Notes: generated by a model not told the origin, from the sequence alone. Positions 1 through 8,220 are shown, counted from the stretch's first letter. The stretch is DNA of 18,873 nucleotides from Paracoccaceae bacterium (GCA_007120685.1 SKNG01000306.1:1-18873), one strand, 5' to 3'. Translations and numbers: made by a program.

Positions 1-875
<875 letters not shown>

Positions 876-933
876 AGCCGGGCGCCGGCACCAGGACCGG
901 CGCACCATCATGCCAGGGGAACCGGCACGATTG

Positions 934-966
934 CCGGGGCAGAGCAACCTCTGCCCCGGTTTTCTT
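934..966 (+). terminator. Rho-independent terminator of clpA
   Basis: An 11-bp perfect GC-rich stem (934-944 with 949-959) has a four-base loop CAAC. It is followed directly by TTTTCTTCT on the plus strand. It lies 58 bases after the clpA stop and points the right way to end that transcript. Confidence 0.9.
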
Positions 967-1053
967 CTGCCTGCGCTGCCGGTTTCGCCCGCGCCTTGCC
1001 ACCGCGCCCTAGCCCGCCGGGTCGATGCGCTGCCCGGGTCAACCGGGTCCGAC

Positions 1054-1103
1054 GCAACGCGGTTTCTTCAACCGCGTTGCAAGCGCCTTCTTTCAAGGCG
1101 CTT
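1054..1103. terminator. Tandem perfect hairpins at the 3' end of the HisC-like gene
   Basis: Two perfect hairpins stand back to back. Stem 1 is 11 bp (1054-1064 with 1070-1080, loop TCTTC). Stem 2 is 9 bp (1081-1089 with 1095-1103, loop CTTTC). The minus-strand aminotransferase gene stops at 1093-1095, so its TGA falls at the loop/stem edge of hairpin 2 and the stem encodes its last residues. On the plus strand hairpin 2 is followed by CTTCC, a weak pyrimidine run. It probably acts as a terminator or 3'-end stabiliser for the convergent gene pair. The role is inferred. Confidence 0.6.
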
Positions 1104-2226
1104 CTTCCGCATTCACCCCCACCTGCCGCGCCTCGGCCAGCGCCTGCGGCAGCACCTCGGCGACCAGGTCCAGCGCCGCCTCCTCGCCCAGGGCAATCCG
1201 GATGCAGCGGTCCTGCGGCGCCACGAAAGGCATGCGGATGAACACCCCCCGAGCCAGCATTCCCGCCAGCACCGCGCGGGCAAAACCCCCGTCCCGCCCA
1301 CAATCGATGGTCACGAAATTCGTGGCCGACGGCAGCGCCCGCAGCCCGTTCTGCAGCGCGATCTCCCGCAGCCGTTCACGCGCCGCCGCCGCCCGCCCCT
1401 GCACGGCGCGCAGCCAGTCCTGATCGGCCAGCGCCGCCAGCGCGCCCGCCTGCGCCAACCGGGTCACGCCGAAATGGTTGCGCACCTTGTCAAAGGCCGA
1501 AACCAGCCCCGGTGCGGCCAGCGCATAGCCCACCCGCGCCCCCGCCAGCCCGTAGGCCTTGGAAAACGTCCGCATCCGAATCACCCGCGGATCGTCCGCA
1601 TCCACCCGCGGCGCCGTGCCCTGGGGTGCGAACTCGATATAGGCCTCGTCCAGCACCAGAAGCGTGCCCTCGGGCAGTGCCTCGATCATCCGTTCGATCC
1701 CCGCGCCCGGGTGATGGCTGCCCATCGGATTGTCTGGATTGGCCAGATAGACCAGCTTCGCGCCCACCCGCCGCGCCAGTGCCAGCAGCGCCGCCGGATC
1801 CTCGTGATCGCCCAGATAGGGCACCTTGTGCAGCACGCCGCCATGACCCGCGACATGATAGTTGAAGGTCGGATAGGCCCCGTCCGACGTCACCACCGCA
1901 TCGCCCGGCCCCACCACCAGCCGCACCAGATCGCCCAGCAGCCCGTCGATCCCCTCGCCCACCACCAGATGCGCCGGGGTCACGCCGCAATGCGCCGCCA
2001 GCGCCGCCTTCAGGTCATGGCTGGCGCTGTCGCCATACATCCAGACATCCGCCGCCGCCGCCGCCATCGCCTCGACAGCCCGCGGCGAAGGGCCGAAGAC
2101 GCTCTCATTCGCCCCCAGCCGGGCGCGAAACGCGGCTCCTCGGGCACGCTCCTGCACCTCGGGCCCCACGAAAGGCACCGTGGCGGGCAGGGACTGCACA
2201 AGCGGGGTATAACGCGGCGTGGTCAT
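1093..2226 (-). CDS. PLP-dependent class I/II aminotransferase, histidinol-phosphate aminotransferase-like
   Basis: This is a fold-type I pyridoxal-phosphate aminotransferase of the HisC-like branch. Family members transfer the amino group between glutamate/2-oxoglutarate and histidinol phosphate or aromatic keto acids. The predicted protein has 377 residues, within the usual 350-380. Visible motifs are ANESVFGPSP near the N-terminus, YLANPDNPMG, the LLVLDEAYIEF aspartate/tyrosine segment, and TFSKAYGLAGARVGYA with the Schiff-base lysine at residue 223. The C-terminal half has RIALGEE. The ATG at 2226 is chosen because AGAAGG precedes it at good spacing; an ATG 27 bases upstream has no clear site. 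The gene is divergent from waaA across about 106 bases. Whether its substrate is histidinol phosphate, phenylpyruvate or another keto acid cannot be decided here, so I give no gene symbol. Its 3' end is embedded in a hairpin. Confidence 0.9.
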   Translation of the reverse strand: MTTPRYTPLVQSLPATVPFVGPEVQERARGAAFRARLGANESVFGPSPRAVEAMAAAAADVWMYGDSASHDLKAALAAHCGVTPAHLVVGEGIDGLLGDLVRLVVGPGDAVVTSDGAYPTFNYHVAGHGGVLHKVPYLGDHEDPAALLALARRVGAKLVYLANPDNPMGSHHPGAGIERMIEALPEGTLLVLDEAYIEFAPQGTAPRVDADDPRVIRMRTFSKAYGLAGARVGYALAAPGLVSAFDKVRNHFGVTRLAQAGALAALADQDWLRAVQGRAAAARERLREIALQNGLRALPSATNFVTIDCGRDGGFARAVLAGMLARGVFIRMPFVAPQDRCIRIALGEEAALDLVAEVLPQALAEARQVGVNAEEAP

Positions 2227-2332
2227 GGCCCTTCTCTGGCCCAATCCCGCCACCCCTGCAAGAGCCTGCCGTCTGGCCCCCGCGCGCGCAATCGGCTATC
2301 CCCGCGCCACCCCTGCCAGCCGGACCCCAGAA

Positions 2333-3643
2333 ATGCGCCCGCCCCCTGCCCTGATCCGCGCCTATCTCGCCTTCTCTGCCGTCTCGGCACCGCTTTGGCG
2401 CCTGGCCCTGAAGGCCCGCGCCCGGGCCGGCAAGGAGGACCCCGCCCGCCTGCCCGAGCGTCTGGGCCATGCCGCCCTGCCCCGCCCGCCCGGCAAGCTG
2501 CTCTGGCTGCATGGCGTCAGCGTGGGCGAGACGGCGGTGCTGCTGACGCTTCTGGACCGCCTCTCGCAGGCCCGGCCGGACACGCATTTCCTGCTCACCG
2601 CCGTCACCCGCGCCGCGGCCGATGCGCTGGCCAGCCGCGGCCTGCCCCCGCGCGTGATCCATCAATACGCGCCCGTCGATTGCCCCGGCCCGGTGCGCCG
2701 CTTCCTGGCGCACTGGCGCCCGGATGCGATGGCGCTGTCGGAAATGGACCTCTGGCCGCGCCTGCTGACCGCCACCCATGCGCGCGGCGTGCCGATGGTG
2801 ATCCTCAACGCCCATGTCACCGAACGCCGCTACCGCCGCCGGCGCCGGTTTGCCCGCGCCAATGGCTGGCTGATGGACCTGTTCGAGGCGATCCATGTGC
2901 AGGACACCCGCTCGCGCGATCTGTTCTTGGACCTCGGCGCCCCGGCCGCAAAGATGACCGTGACCGGCCTGTTGAAGGGCGCCGCCGCCCCGCCCCCGGA
3001 CCGGCCGGACGCCCGCGCCGAGATCGCCCGGCAGATCGGCCAGCGCCCGCTATGGCTCGCGGCCTCCACCAAGACCGCGGAAGAGCCGCAGCTTTTCGAG
3101 GCCCATGCGCTCGCCCGCGAAAACCTGTCCGACCTGCTGATGATCGTGGCCCCCCGCCAGATGGCCCAGGCCGACGCCACCGAGGCCGCCGCCCGCGCCC
3201 GCTTTGCCCCAGGCCAGATCGCGCGGCGTTCGCGCGCCGAGCCCATCACCCCGGAAACCACGGTCTACATCGCCGACACGCTGGGCGAGATGGGCCTTTG
3301 GTATCGCCTCGCCCCCGTGGCCTATACCGGCAATTCCCTGCCGGTGCCGGGACAGCGGCTCACCGGCAAGAACCCGTTCGAGGCCGCCGCGCTGGGCGTG
3401 ATGATCCTGCACGGCCCCGATATCGGCAATTTCCGCGAAGCCTACGCCCGCCTGCATGCCGAGGGCGGCGCGCTGGAAGTGGCCGATGCGCAGGCCATGG
3501 CGCGGGCGGTCGGGCAGGCGCAGGACCCGGCCTTCCGCGCGCCCTATCTGGCCGGCGCGGCGCGGGTGCAGGCGGCGATGATGCAGCCGCTCGATGCCGC
3601 TTTCGAGACGATCACCGCCATGCTGGACTGCCCCCGCGTCTGA
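2333..3643 (+). CDS. waaA: 3-deoxy-D-manno-octulosonic acid (Kdo) transferase
   Basis: WaaA (KdtA) transfers Kdo from CMP-Kdo to the lipid A precursor at the cytoplasmic face of the inner membrane. The predicted product has 436 residues, close to the roughly 425 usual for the family. Residues 5-25 form a hydrophobic N-terminal anchor. The segment LLWLHGVSVGE carries the presumed catalytic base Glu66. SEMDLWPRLL matches the family's ETELWP signature. The C-terminal half has VYIADTLGEMGLWY, GNSLPVPGQ and KNPFEAAALGVMILHGPDIGNF, the nucleotide-binding region of this GT-B enzyme. The ATG at 2333 is picked because homology begins there; the frame is open further upstream to 2219 but that stretch overlaps the divergent gene's start. 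The ribosome site is weak. The gene lies close to the kdsD/B/A block, which supplies its donor substrate. The number of Kdo units added cannot be read from sequence. Confidence 0.93.
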   Translation: MRPPPALIRAYLAFSAVSAPLWRLALKARARAGKEDPARLPERLGHAALPRPPGKLLWLHGVSVGETAVLLTLLDRLSQARPDTHFLLTAVTRAAADALASRGLPPRVIHQYAPVDCPGPVRRFLAHWRPDAMALSEMDLWPRLLTATHARGVPMVILNAHVTERRYRRRRRFARANGWLMDLFEAIHVQDTRSRDLFLDLGAPAAKMTVTGLLKGAAAPPPDRPDARAEIARQIGQRPLWLAASTKTAEEPQLFEAHALARENLSDLLMIVAPRQMAQADATEAAARARFAPGQIARRSRAEPITPETTVYIADTLGEMGLWYRLAPVAYTGNSLPVPGQRLTGKNPFEAAALGVMILHGPDIGNFREAYARLHAEGGALEVADAQAMARAVGQAQDPAFRAPYLAGAARVQAAMMQPLDAAFETITAMLDCPRV

Positions 3644-3780
3644 TGCCCCGCCATGCGCAGCCCGCATGGCCGCTTTGAGCCTGCAACCCAGCCATGGGCT
3701 GCAGATCCGGGTTTCCCCCTGGCCCCGTTCCCGCTATGCCAGAGCCCGACGCGCAGCGCACGAAAAGGAAGGATCGCACC

Positions 3781-4488
3781 ATGGCATCGGATCAAACGCC
3801 GCTTCCTGTCTATATCGGCTGGGACTCGCGCGAGGACATCGCCTATCAGGTCGCGAAACAGTCGCTGGAAAGGCACGCCACCATCCCGGTTCAGGTGCAC
3901 CCCATAAAGCTGCAGGAACTGGTGTCGCAGGGCCTCTACACGCGGCAGATCGACCCGCTGGCCTCGACCGAATTCACCTATTCGCGCTTCCTCGTGCCGC
4001 ATCTGGCGGGCTACAAGGGCTGGGCGATCTTCGTCGATTGCGACTTCCTGTTCTTCGGCGATGTGGCCGAGTTGCAGCAATACATGGACCCGAAATACGC
4101 GGTCCTGTGCGTGCAGCATGACTACCAGCCGAAGGAAACCACCAAGATGGACGGCGTGCCGCAGACCAGCTACCCGCGCAAGAACTGGTCTTCCTTCATG
4201 CTGATGAACTGCGACCATCCCAGCACCCGCCAACTGACCCCGGAACTGGTGAACCGCGAATCCGGCGCCTATCTGCACCGCATGCAATGGGCCAGGGACG
4301 AGGAGATCGGCGCTCTGCCCACCGGCTGGAACTGGCTGGAGGGCTGGTATGACAAACCCGCGCAGGGCTTCCCTCAGGCCGTCCACCACACCCGCGGGGG
4401 CCCGTGGTTCAAGGAATGGCAGGACGTGGACTACGCCGCCGAATGGCTGGCCGAAGCGGCAGAATACGAGGCCCGGCAAACCGCCTGA
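3781..4488 (+). CDS. GT8-like glycosyltransferase family protein
   Basis: This is a 235-residue soluble protein resembling small GT-A glycosyltransferases of the GT8 type. The N-terminus VYIGWDSRED resembles the nucleotide-sugar-binding start of that fold. FTYSRFLVPHLAGYKGWAIFVDCDFLFFGDV (given here only as a location, residues 65-95) contains the metal-binding DxD as DCD at 86-88. Near the C-terminus HHTRGGPWF (202-210) matches the conserved His/Gly element of GT8. No signal peptide or membrane segment is seen. The start at 3781 is supported by AGGAAGG about ten bases upstream. It lies 137 bases after waaA on the same strand, so a role in lipopolysaccharide core or another surface glycan is plausible. 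Donor and acceptor are unknown. The fold assignment is fairly secure, the pathway is inference. Confidence 0.75.
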   Translation: MASDQTPLPVYIGWDSREDIAYQVAKQSLERHATIPVQVHPIKLQELVSQGLYTRQIDPLASTEFTYSRFLVPHLAGYKGWAIFVDCDFLFFGDVAELQQYMDPKYAVLCVQHDYQPKETTKMDGVPQTSYPRKNWSSFMLMNCDHPSTRQLTPELVNRESGAYLHRMQWARDEEIGALPTGWNWLEGWYDKPAQGFPQAVHHTRGGPWFKEWQDVDYAAEWLAEAAEYEARQTA

Positions 4489-4500
4489 AAAAACCCGCCC

Positions 4501-4628
4501 CCTCTTTGCTCTTCAAATATCCCGGGGGGTTCCGAGCGCCCGGAAATCGTGCCAGTGGCACGATTTCAGCGAAGGAACGGGCGGAGCCCAATGAGCCGCG
4601 AAAGCGGCGAGGGGGGCAGCGCCCCCCT
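4501..4628 (+). repeat. Multi-stem intergenic repeat, copy 1
   Basis: This is copy 1 of an element seen three times in the window. In order it shows a CTCTTTGCTC motif and an 11-bp stem (4543-4553 with 4557-4567, loop AGT). Next come a GGGC-GGA-GCCC hairpin (4579-4589), a 5-bp stem with a GAAA loop (4595-4608) and a 7-bp G-run/C-run hairpin (4611-4627) followed by TTT. It sits between the convergent glycosyltransferase and FkbM genes. The last hairpin plus TTT could terminate the upstream gene. The other stems suggest a structured RNA or palindromic DNA element. Confidence 0.85.
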
Positions 4629-4643
4629 TTGCACGTCACTCAC

Positions 4644-5342
4644 TCAGCCGACCCTCGGCGCATAAAGCCGGTCGATCGCCGGCTCGCCCAGCTTCAGCAC
4701 CACCTCGTAGCCTTGGCCCAGCAAAAACTCATGCGGCGCCATGTCGGCGGTGCCCTTGGCGATCTTGCGGTCCTTCAGTTCCATCATCACGAAGGGCCGG
4801 CAGCGGGCCAGCGTCTCGCGGCTGCCCTCCAGCACCTTCAACTCGTAGCCCTCCACATCCAGCTTCAGAAGCAGCACATCCTCCAGCGCCAGGCTGTCGA
4901 TGGGGATTGCGCGAATGTCTCCGGGCCCCGCAACCTCGCGCGAGATCGAGCGGCGAAACCACCCGCCCCCGCCCATGCTGACCCCCTCCTCCACCGCCGA
5001 AAGCGCGTTGGGATAGGCGGTCACGCGCGCGCCCAGCCCCCAGTCGGCGATGTTGCGGGCGAGGCATTCATAGGTGTCGGGCGCGGGCTCGAAGGCGTGG
5101 ACATGGGCGAAATGCGCCGCCATGTGGCGGGCATAGGCGCCGACATTGGCGCCCGCGTCGATGGCCACGCTGGCGGCCAGCCGGTCCGGCCCGACGGTGG
5201 CGCGGATATGGTCGATGGCGCCAGTCAGGTGGTGCAGCTGCGTGCCCTGCTTGCCGCCCTCGTAGTTCTTGCGCGTCTTGCGCAGGTTGCGAAACCAGAA
5301 GGTATCGACATCGGGCACCCAGAATTCGCCGATCTTCTTCAC
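4644..5342 (-). CDS. FkbM family methyltransferase
   Basis: This is a 232-residue SAM-dependent methyltransferase of the FkbM type, a family that often O-methylates sugars or secondary metabolites. Motif I of the Rossmann fold is AIDAGANVGAY (Asp62 onward), followed by the acidic residue that binds the SAM ribose in HAFEPAPDTY (Glu85). The family-typical LLKLDVEGYELKVLEG is at 158-173. No signal peptide or membrane segment is present. The start is a GTG at 5342 that overlaps the kdsA stop in the pattern GTGA, implying translational coupling. Because it is the last gene of the kdsB-kdsA unit, it may methylate Kdo or another residue of the Kdo-containing glycan. That target is inference; the family call is firm. 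Confidence 0.88.
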   Translation of the reverse strand: MKKIGEFWVPDVDTFWFRNLRKTRKNYEGGKQGTQLHHLTGAIDHIRATVGPDRLAASVAIDAGANVGAYARHMAAHFAHVHAFEPAPDTYECLARNIADWGLGARVTAYPNALSAVEEGVSMGGGGWFRRSISREVAGPGDIRAIPIDSLALEDVLLLKLDVEGYELKVLEGSRETLARCRPFVMMELKDRKIAKGTADMAPHEFLLGQGYEVVLKLGEPAIDRLYAPRVG

Positions 5343-6163
5343 GCCGCCCCCTCCTTCATCAACCGATCCAGCCGCGCGAGCCCCTCCAGCAGCCCCGCCA
5401 TCCGGTCCAGCGGCACCATGTTCGGCCCGTCCGAGGGAGCGTTGTCCGGGTCCTCATGCGTCTCGATGAACAGCCCCGCACAACCCACCGCCAGCGCCGC
5501 ACGCGAAAGCGGCGCCACGAATTCGCGCTGCCCGCCCGATGAACTGCCCTGCCCGCCCGGCTGCTGCACCGAATGCGTGGCGTCAAAGATCACCGGATAG
5601 CCAAGCGCGGCCATCACCGGCAGGCCCCGGAAATCCGACACCAGCGTGTTGTAGCCAAAGGAGGTGCCGCGCTCACACAGCATGATCCGCCCGTTGCCGG
5701 TCGATGCCACCTTGGCCGCGACATTGCCCATGTCCCAGGGCGCCAGAAACTGGCCCTTCTTGATGTTGATCGCCCGCCCGGTGGCGCCGGCGGCCAGCAG
5801 AAGGTCGGTCTGCCGGCACAGGAAGGCGGGGATCTGCAAGACGTCGCACACCGCACCCGCCGGGGCGCAATGGCCGGGTTCATGCACGTCGGTCAGCACC
5901 GGGCAGCCGAATTCGGCGCGGACAGTGGCCAGAATCTCCAGCCCCCTCTCCATCCCCAGCCCGCGCTGGCCCGAGAGGCTGGAGCGGTTGGCCTTGTCAT
6001 AGCTGGCCTTGAAGATGAAGGGCACGCCCAGCCGCGCGCAGGTCTCGGCCAGTGTGCCGGCGATGCGGCGGGCGTGGTCGAGCGATTCCATCTGGCAGGG
6101 GCCCGAGATCAGCGCGAAGGGCCGGTCATTGCCGATGATGTGCTCGCCGATCTGCACGCTCAT
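5339..6163 (-). CDS. kdsA: 3-deoxy-8-phosphooctulonate (Kdo-8-P) synthase
   Basis: KdsA condenses phosphoenolpyruvate with D-arabinose 5-phosphate to give Kdo 8-phosphate. The predicted 274 residues are the normal length. Visible motifs are FALISGPCQMES, FKASYDKANRSS, LTDVHEPGH, INIKKGQFLAPWDMGN, CERGTSFGYN, VIFDATHSVQQPGG and FIETHEDPDNAPSDGP. Cys23 in SGPC occupies the position that is Asn in the metal-independent E. coli enzyme (GGMN), so this should be a metal-dependent KdsA. The ATG at 6163 overlaps the kdsB stop as ATGA, and its own stop overlaps the GTG of the methyltransferase gene. The three genes therefore look like one coupled unit transcribed on the minus strand. Confidence in the function is very high; the metal class rests on the single aligned residue and its context. 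Confidence 0.97.
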   Translation of the reverse strand: MSVQIGEHIIGNDRPFALISGPCQMESLDHARRIAGTLAETCARLGVPFIFKASYDKANRSSLSGQRGLGMERGLEILATVRAEFGCPVLTDVHEPGHCAPAGAVCDVLQIPAFLCRQTDLLLAAGATGRAINIKKGQFLAPWDMGNVAAKVASTGNGRIMLCERGTSFGYNTLVSDFRGLPVMAALGYPVIFDATHSVQQPGGQGSSSGGQREFVAPLSRAALAVGCAGLFIETHEDPDNAPSDGPNMVPLDRMAGLLEGLARLDRLMKEGAA

Positions 6164-6966
6164 GCGATCCCCTCGCCCTGCAGCACGGTCTCGATCAGCG
6201 GCACATCCTCGGGGTTGTTCAATTCCCAGAAGGCCCGGCCGCGCGCTTCGACCTCCACACAGGTCACGGGCATGCCGTTGTAGAGAAAACGCAACTGCTC
6301 CAGCCCCTCCAGGATTTCCAGATCGCAGGGCCCGGCGGCCATATAGGCAGCCAGCGCCTGGGGCGTATAGGCGTAGACGCCGACATGGTGAAAGGCCGGC
6401 ACCTGCTCGCCCGCGCCATAGCGGCGGCCGGTGAAGGGCAGCACCTCTTTCGAGAAGTAAAGCGCCCAGCCCTGCGCATCCATCACCGCCGTGGTGCCCC
6501 CCACCCGGCCGGCGGCGCGGTCGTCCAGAAAGCGGGCATGGGTTTCGGGCGTCAGGCGCAGCACCGGCGTGGCCATCTGCGCGCCGCCCGCCACAGCCTC
6601 GATCAGCGCGGTGACGAACCAGGGCGGGGTCAGCGGCGCGTCGCCCTGCAGGTTGACCACCACGCGGGGGCTGATCCCCAGCCGGGCGATGGCATCGGCG
6701 CAGCGTTCGGTGCCGTTGGCGCAGGCGGGATTGGTCATCACCACCTGCGCGCCAAAGCCAAGCGCGGCGTCCTGAATACGCGCGTCATCGGTGGCCACAT
6801 ACACGGCATCCACCCCGGGCACGGCGCAGGCCGCCTGCCAGCTCCGCTCGATCAGGCTGCGGCTTTCCCCCGTCGCCCCGCGCAGACCCGCCAGCGGCTT
6901 GCCGGGAAAGCGGCTGGAGCCATAGCGGGCTGGGATCAGGATGACGGTCTGGGGGTCAGCGCCCAT
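6160..6966 (-). CDS. kdsB: 3-deoxy-manno-octulosonate cytidylyltransferase (CMP-Kdo synthetase)
   Basis: KdsB activates Kdo with CTP to CMP-Kdo, the donor for WaaA or for capsule synthesis. The protein has 268 residues, slightly longer than the roughly 248 of E. coli. The N-terminal nucleotide-binding signature is ILIPARYGSSRFPGKPL. Further motifs are VYVATDDARI, NGTERCADAI, VVNLQGDAPLTPP and EILEGLEQLRFLYNG. In QGDAP the metal-binding Asp109 is kept, while the next residue, usually Glu in QGDEP, is Ala. The start ATG at 6966 has only a weak purine stretch upstream. A 204-base gap holding three palindromes separates it from kdsD, so kdsB may have its own promoter or an attenuated read-through. 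The stop overlaps the kdsA start by four bases. The distinction between kdsB and a capsule-linked kpsU cannot be made from sequence alone. Confidence 0.95.
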   Translation of the reverse strand: MGADPQTVILIPARYGSSRFPGKPLAGLRGATGESRSLIERSWQAACAVPGVDAVYVATDDARIQDAALGFGAQVVMTNPACANGTERCADAIARLGISPRVVVNLQGDAPLTPPWFVTALIEAVAGGAQMATPVLRLTPETHARFLDDRAAGRVGGTTAVMDAQGWALYFSKEVLPFTGRRYGAGEQVPAFHHVGVYAYTPQALAAYMAAGPCDLEILEGLEQLRFLYNGMPVTCVEVEARGRAFWELNNPEDVPLIETVLQGEGIA

Positions 6967-7044
6967 GCCGCGGCCCCCGATTGATCCGCCTCTGGCCTAC
7001 GATCCTGCACGGCTTGCGGTTGATCGCTTCGGCGGGTGCCGGGC

Positions 7045-7092
7045 CACGCGCCTTCGAAGGCGCGTGCGAACGGGCTTTCCAAAGCCCGTTTT
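7045..7092. repeat. Tandem palindromes between kdsD and kdsB
   Basis: A 22-bp perfect palindrome (7045-7066, centre TTCGAA) is followed by a 10-bp stem (7069-7078 with 7081-7090, loop CC) that runs into TTTT on the plus strand. Both neighbouring genes are on the minus strand, so the T run is on the wrong strand for a classical terminator of kdsD. It is almost the same element as the one at 11092-11139. Confidence 0.75.
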
Positions 7093-7121
7093 CCGGCGGT
7101 TCCCGAGTGCTTCTGCCGGAA

Positions 7122-7137
7122 ACGGTTCCGGAACCGT
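7122..7137. repeat. 16-bp perfect palindrome upstream of kdsB
   Basis: ACGGTTCCGGAACCGT is a perfect palindrome just after the kdsD stop. It is different in sequence from the TTCGAA-centred elements beside it. It may be part of the kdsD 3' end structure or an operator for kdsB. The rest of the 6967-7170 gap shows no open frame I can support. Confidence 0.5.
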
Positions 7138-7170
7138 CCGCGACTGCCGCATGCATCGACGGGTTACCCA

Positions 7171-8172
7171 TCACACCACCCCCGCGCGCAGGCAGTCATG
7201 CAGCCGCACCATGCCGACGATCCGGCCATCACCTTCGGTCACGCAGAGCGCGTTGACCTTGGCGCGGTTCATGATTCCCACTGCCTCGGACACCAGCGCA
7301 TCGGGGGCGATGGTCTTCGGGTCGCGCGTCGCCACGTCGCGCGCGCGGCGCGCCAGCAATCCATCCATCTTTCGCCGCAGGTCGCCATCGGTGATGATAC
7401 CGCTCAGCACGCCGCCCTCGGCCACCAGCGCCACGCCATAGCCCGCGCCGGACATGCGCACCAGCACATCGGGCATGGCGCTGTCCTCGCCCACCAGCGG
7501 CAGCGCCGCGCCGGTGTGCATGATCTCGCTCACCCGCATCAGTTGCGCGCCCAGCTTGCCGCCGGGGTGGAAGAGGCGGAAGCTTTCCGGCTCGAACCCC
7601 CGCCGGCGCATCACCGCCACGGCCAGCGCATCGCCCAGCGCCAGCGAGGCGGTGGTCGAGGTGGTGGGCGCCATGCCGATCGCGCAGGCCTCGGGCGCGT
7701 CGGGCAGGGCAAGGGTGATGTCGGCCTTGGTGCCCAGCGTGCTGGCCGGGATGCGGGTGATGGCAATGAGCGGGATGGCGAAGCGGCGGGTATAGGCGAT
7801 GAGGTCGCTCAGCTCGCGCGTTTCGCCGGAATTGGACAGCAGGATCACGCAGTCGCGGGCGCCGATCATGCCCAGATCGCCGTGGCTGGCCTCGGCCGCG
7901 TGGACGAAATGCGCCGGCGTGCCGGTCGAGGCGAAGGTGGCGGCGATCTTGCGCCCGACATGGCCGGACTTGCCGATGCCCGCCACGATCAGCCGGCCCT
8001 CGCTGGCCAGAATCGCCTCGACCGCCCGCACGAAGGCATCGCCCAGCCCGGCAGCCATGTCGGCCAGCGCGCGGGCCTCGGTCTCCAGCACGGCGCGGCC
8101 GCTTTCCAGCACGGCGGCGGCGGTGGGGTCGGGTCTTTCGGCGGGGTGTGCGGTCACGCGCGGCGGTCCCAT
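7171..8172 (-). CDS. kdsD: D-arabinose-5-phosphate isomerase, KpsF/GutQ family
   Basis: KdsD interconverts D-ribulose 5-phosphate and D-arabinose 5-phosphate, the first committed step to Kdo. The protein has 333 residues, close to the usual 320-330. An SIS domain covers roughly residues 50-190, with GIGKSGHVGRKIAATF, a catalytic-type histidine in EASHGDLGMI, and SNSGETRE for phosphate binding. Two CBS motifs follow, at about 215-270 and 280-333. The segment FHPGGKLGAQL, typical of this family, links the two parts. The ATG at 8172 lacks a convincing ribosome site. A GTG at 8157 has GGGA upstream and is a credible alternative that would remove five residues. It is the first gene of the minus-strand Kdo block, which points to Kdo rather than sorbitol metabolism (GutQ). 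Confidence 0.93.
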   Translation of the reverse strand: MGPPRVTAHPAERPDPTAAAVLESGRAVLETEARALADMAAGLGDAFVRAVEAILASEGRLIVAGIGKSGHVGRKIAATFASTGTPAHFVHAAEASHGDLGMIGARDCVILLSNSGETRELSDLIAYTRRFAIPLIAITRIPASTLGTKADITLALPDAPEACAIGMAPTTSTTASLALGDALAVAVMRRRGFEPESFRLFHPGGKLGAQLMRVSEIMHTGAALPLVGEDSAMPDVLVRMSGAGYGVALVAEGGVLSGIITDGDLRRKMDGLLARRARDVATRDPKTIAPDALVSEAVGIMNRAKVNALCVTEGDGRIVGMVRLHDCLRAGVV

Positions 8173-8220
8173 CGGGCGGGTTTCATGCCCCGCGCTGATA
8201 CAGGCAAGCCCGCGCGCAAG

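Noticed and set aside
910..3678. Very long open plus-strand frame across the aminotransferase and waaA
   Set aside because: It is an Arg/Pro/His-rich translation without family motifs and overlaps two well-supported genes. High GC with strong third-position bias leaves such frames open by chance.
3644..3780. Short reading frame between waaA and the glycosyltransferase
   Set aside because: Translations are short and motif-free; the glycosyltransferase start at 3781 has the only convincing ribosome site.
4501..4628. CRISPR array or mobile insertion
   Set aside because: The three copies lie kilobases apart without spacers, and there are no transposase genes, target duplications or terminal inverted repeats around them.
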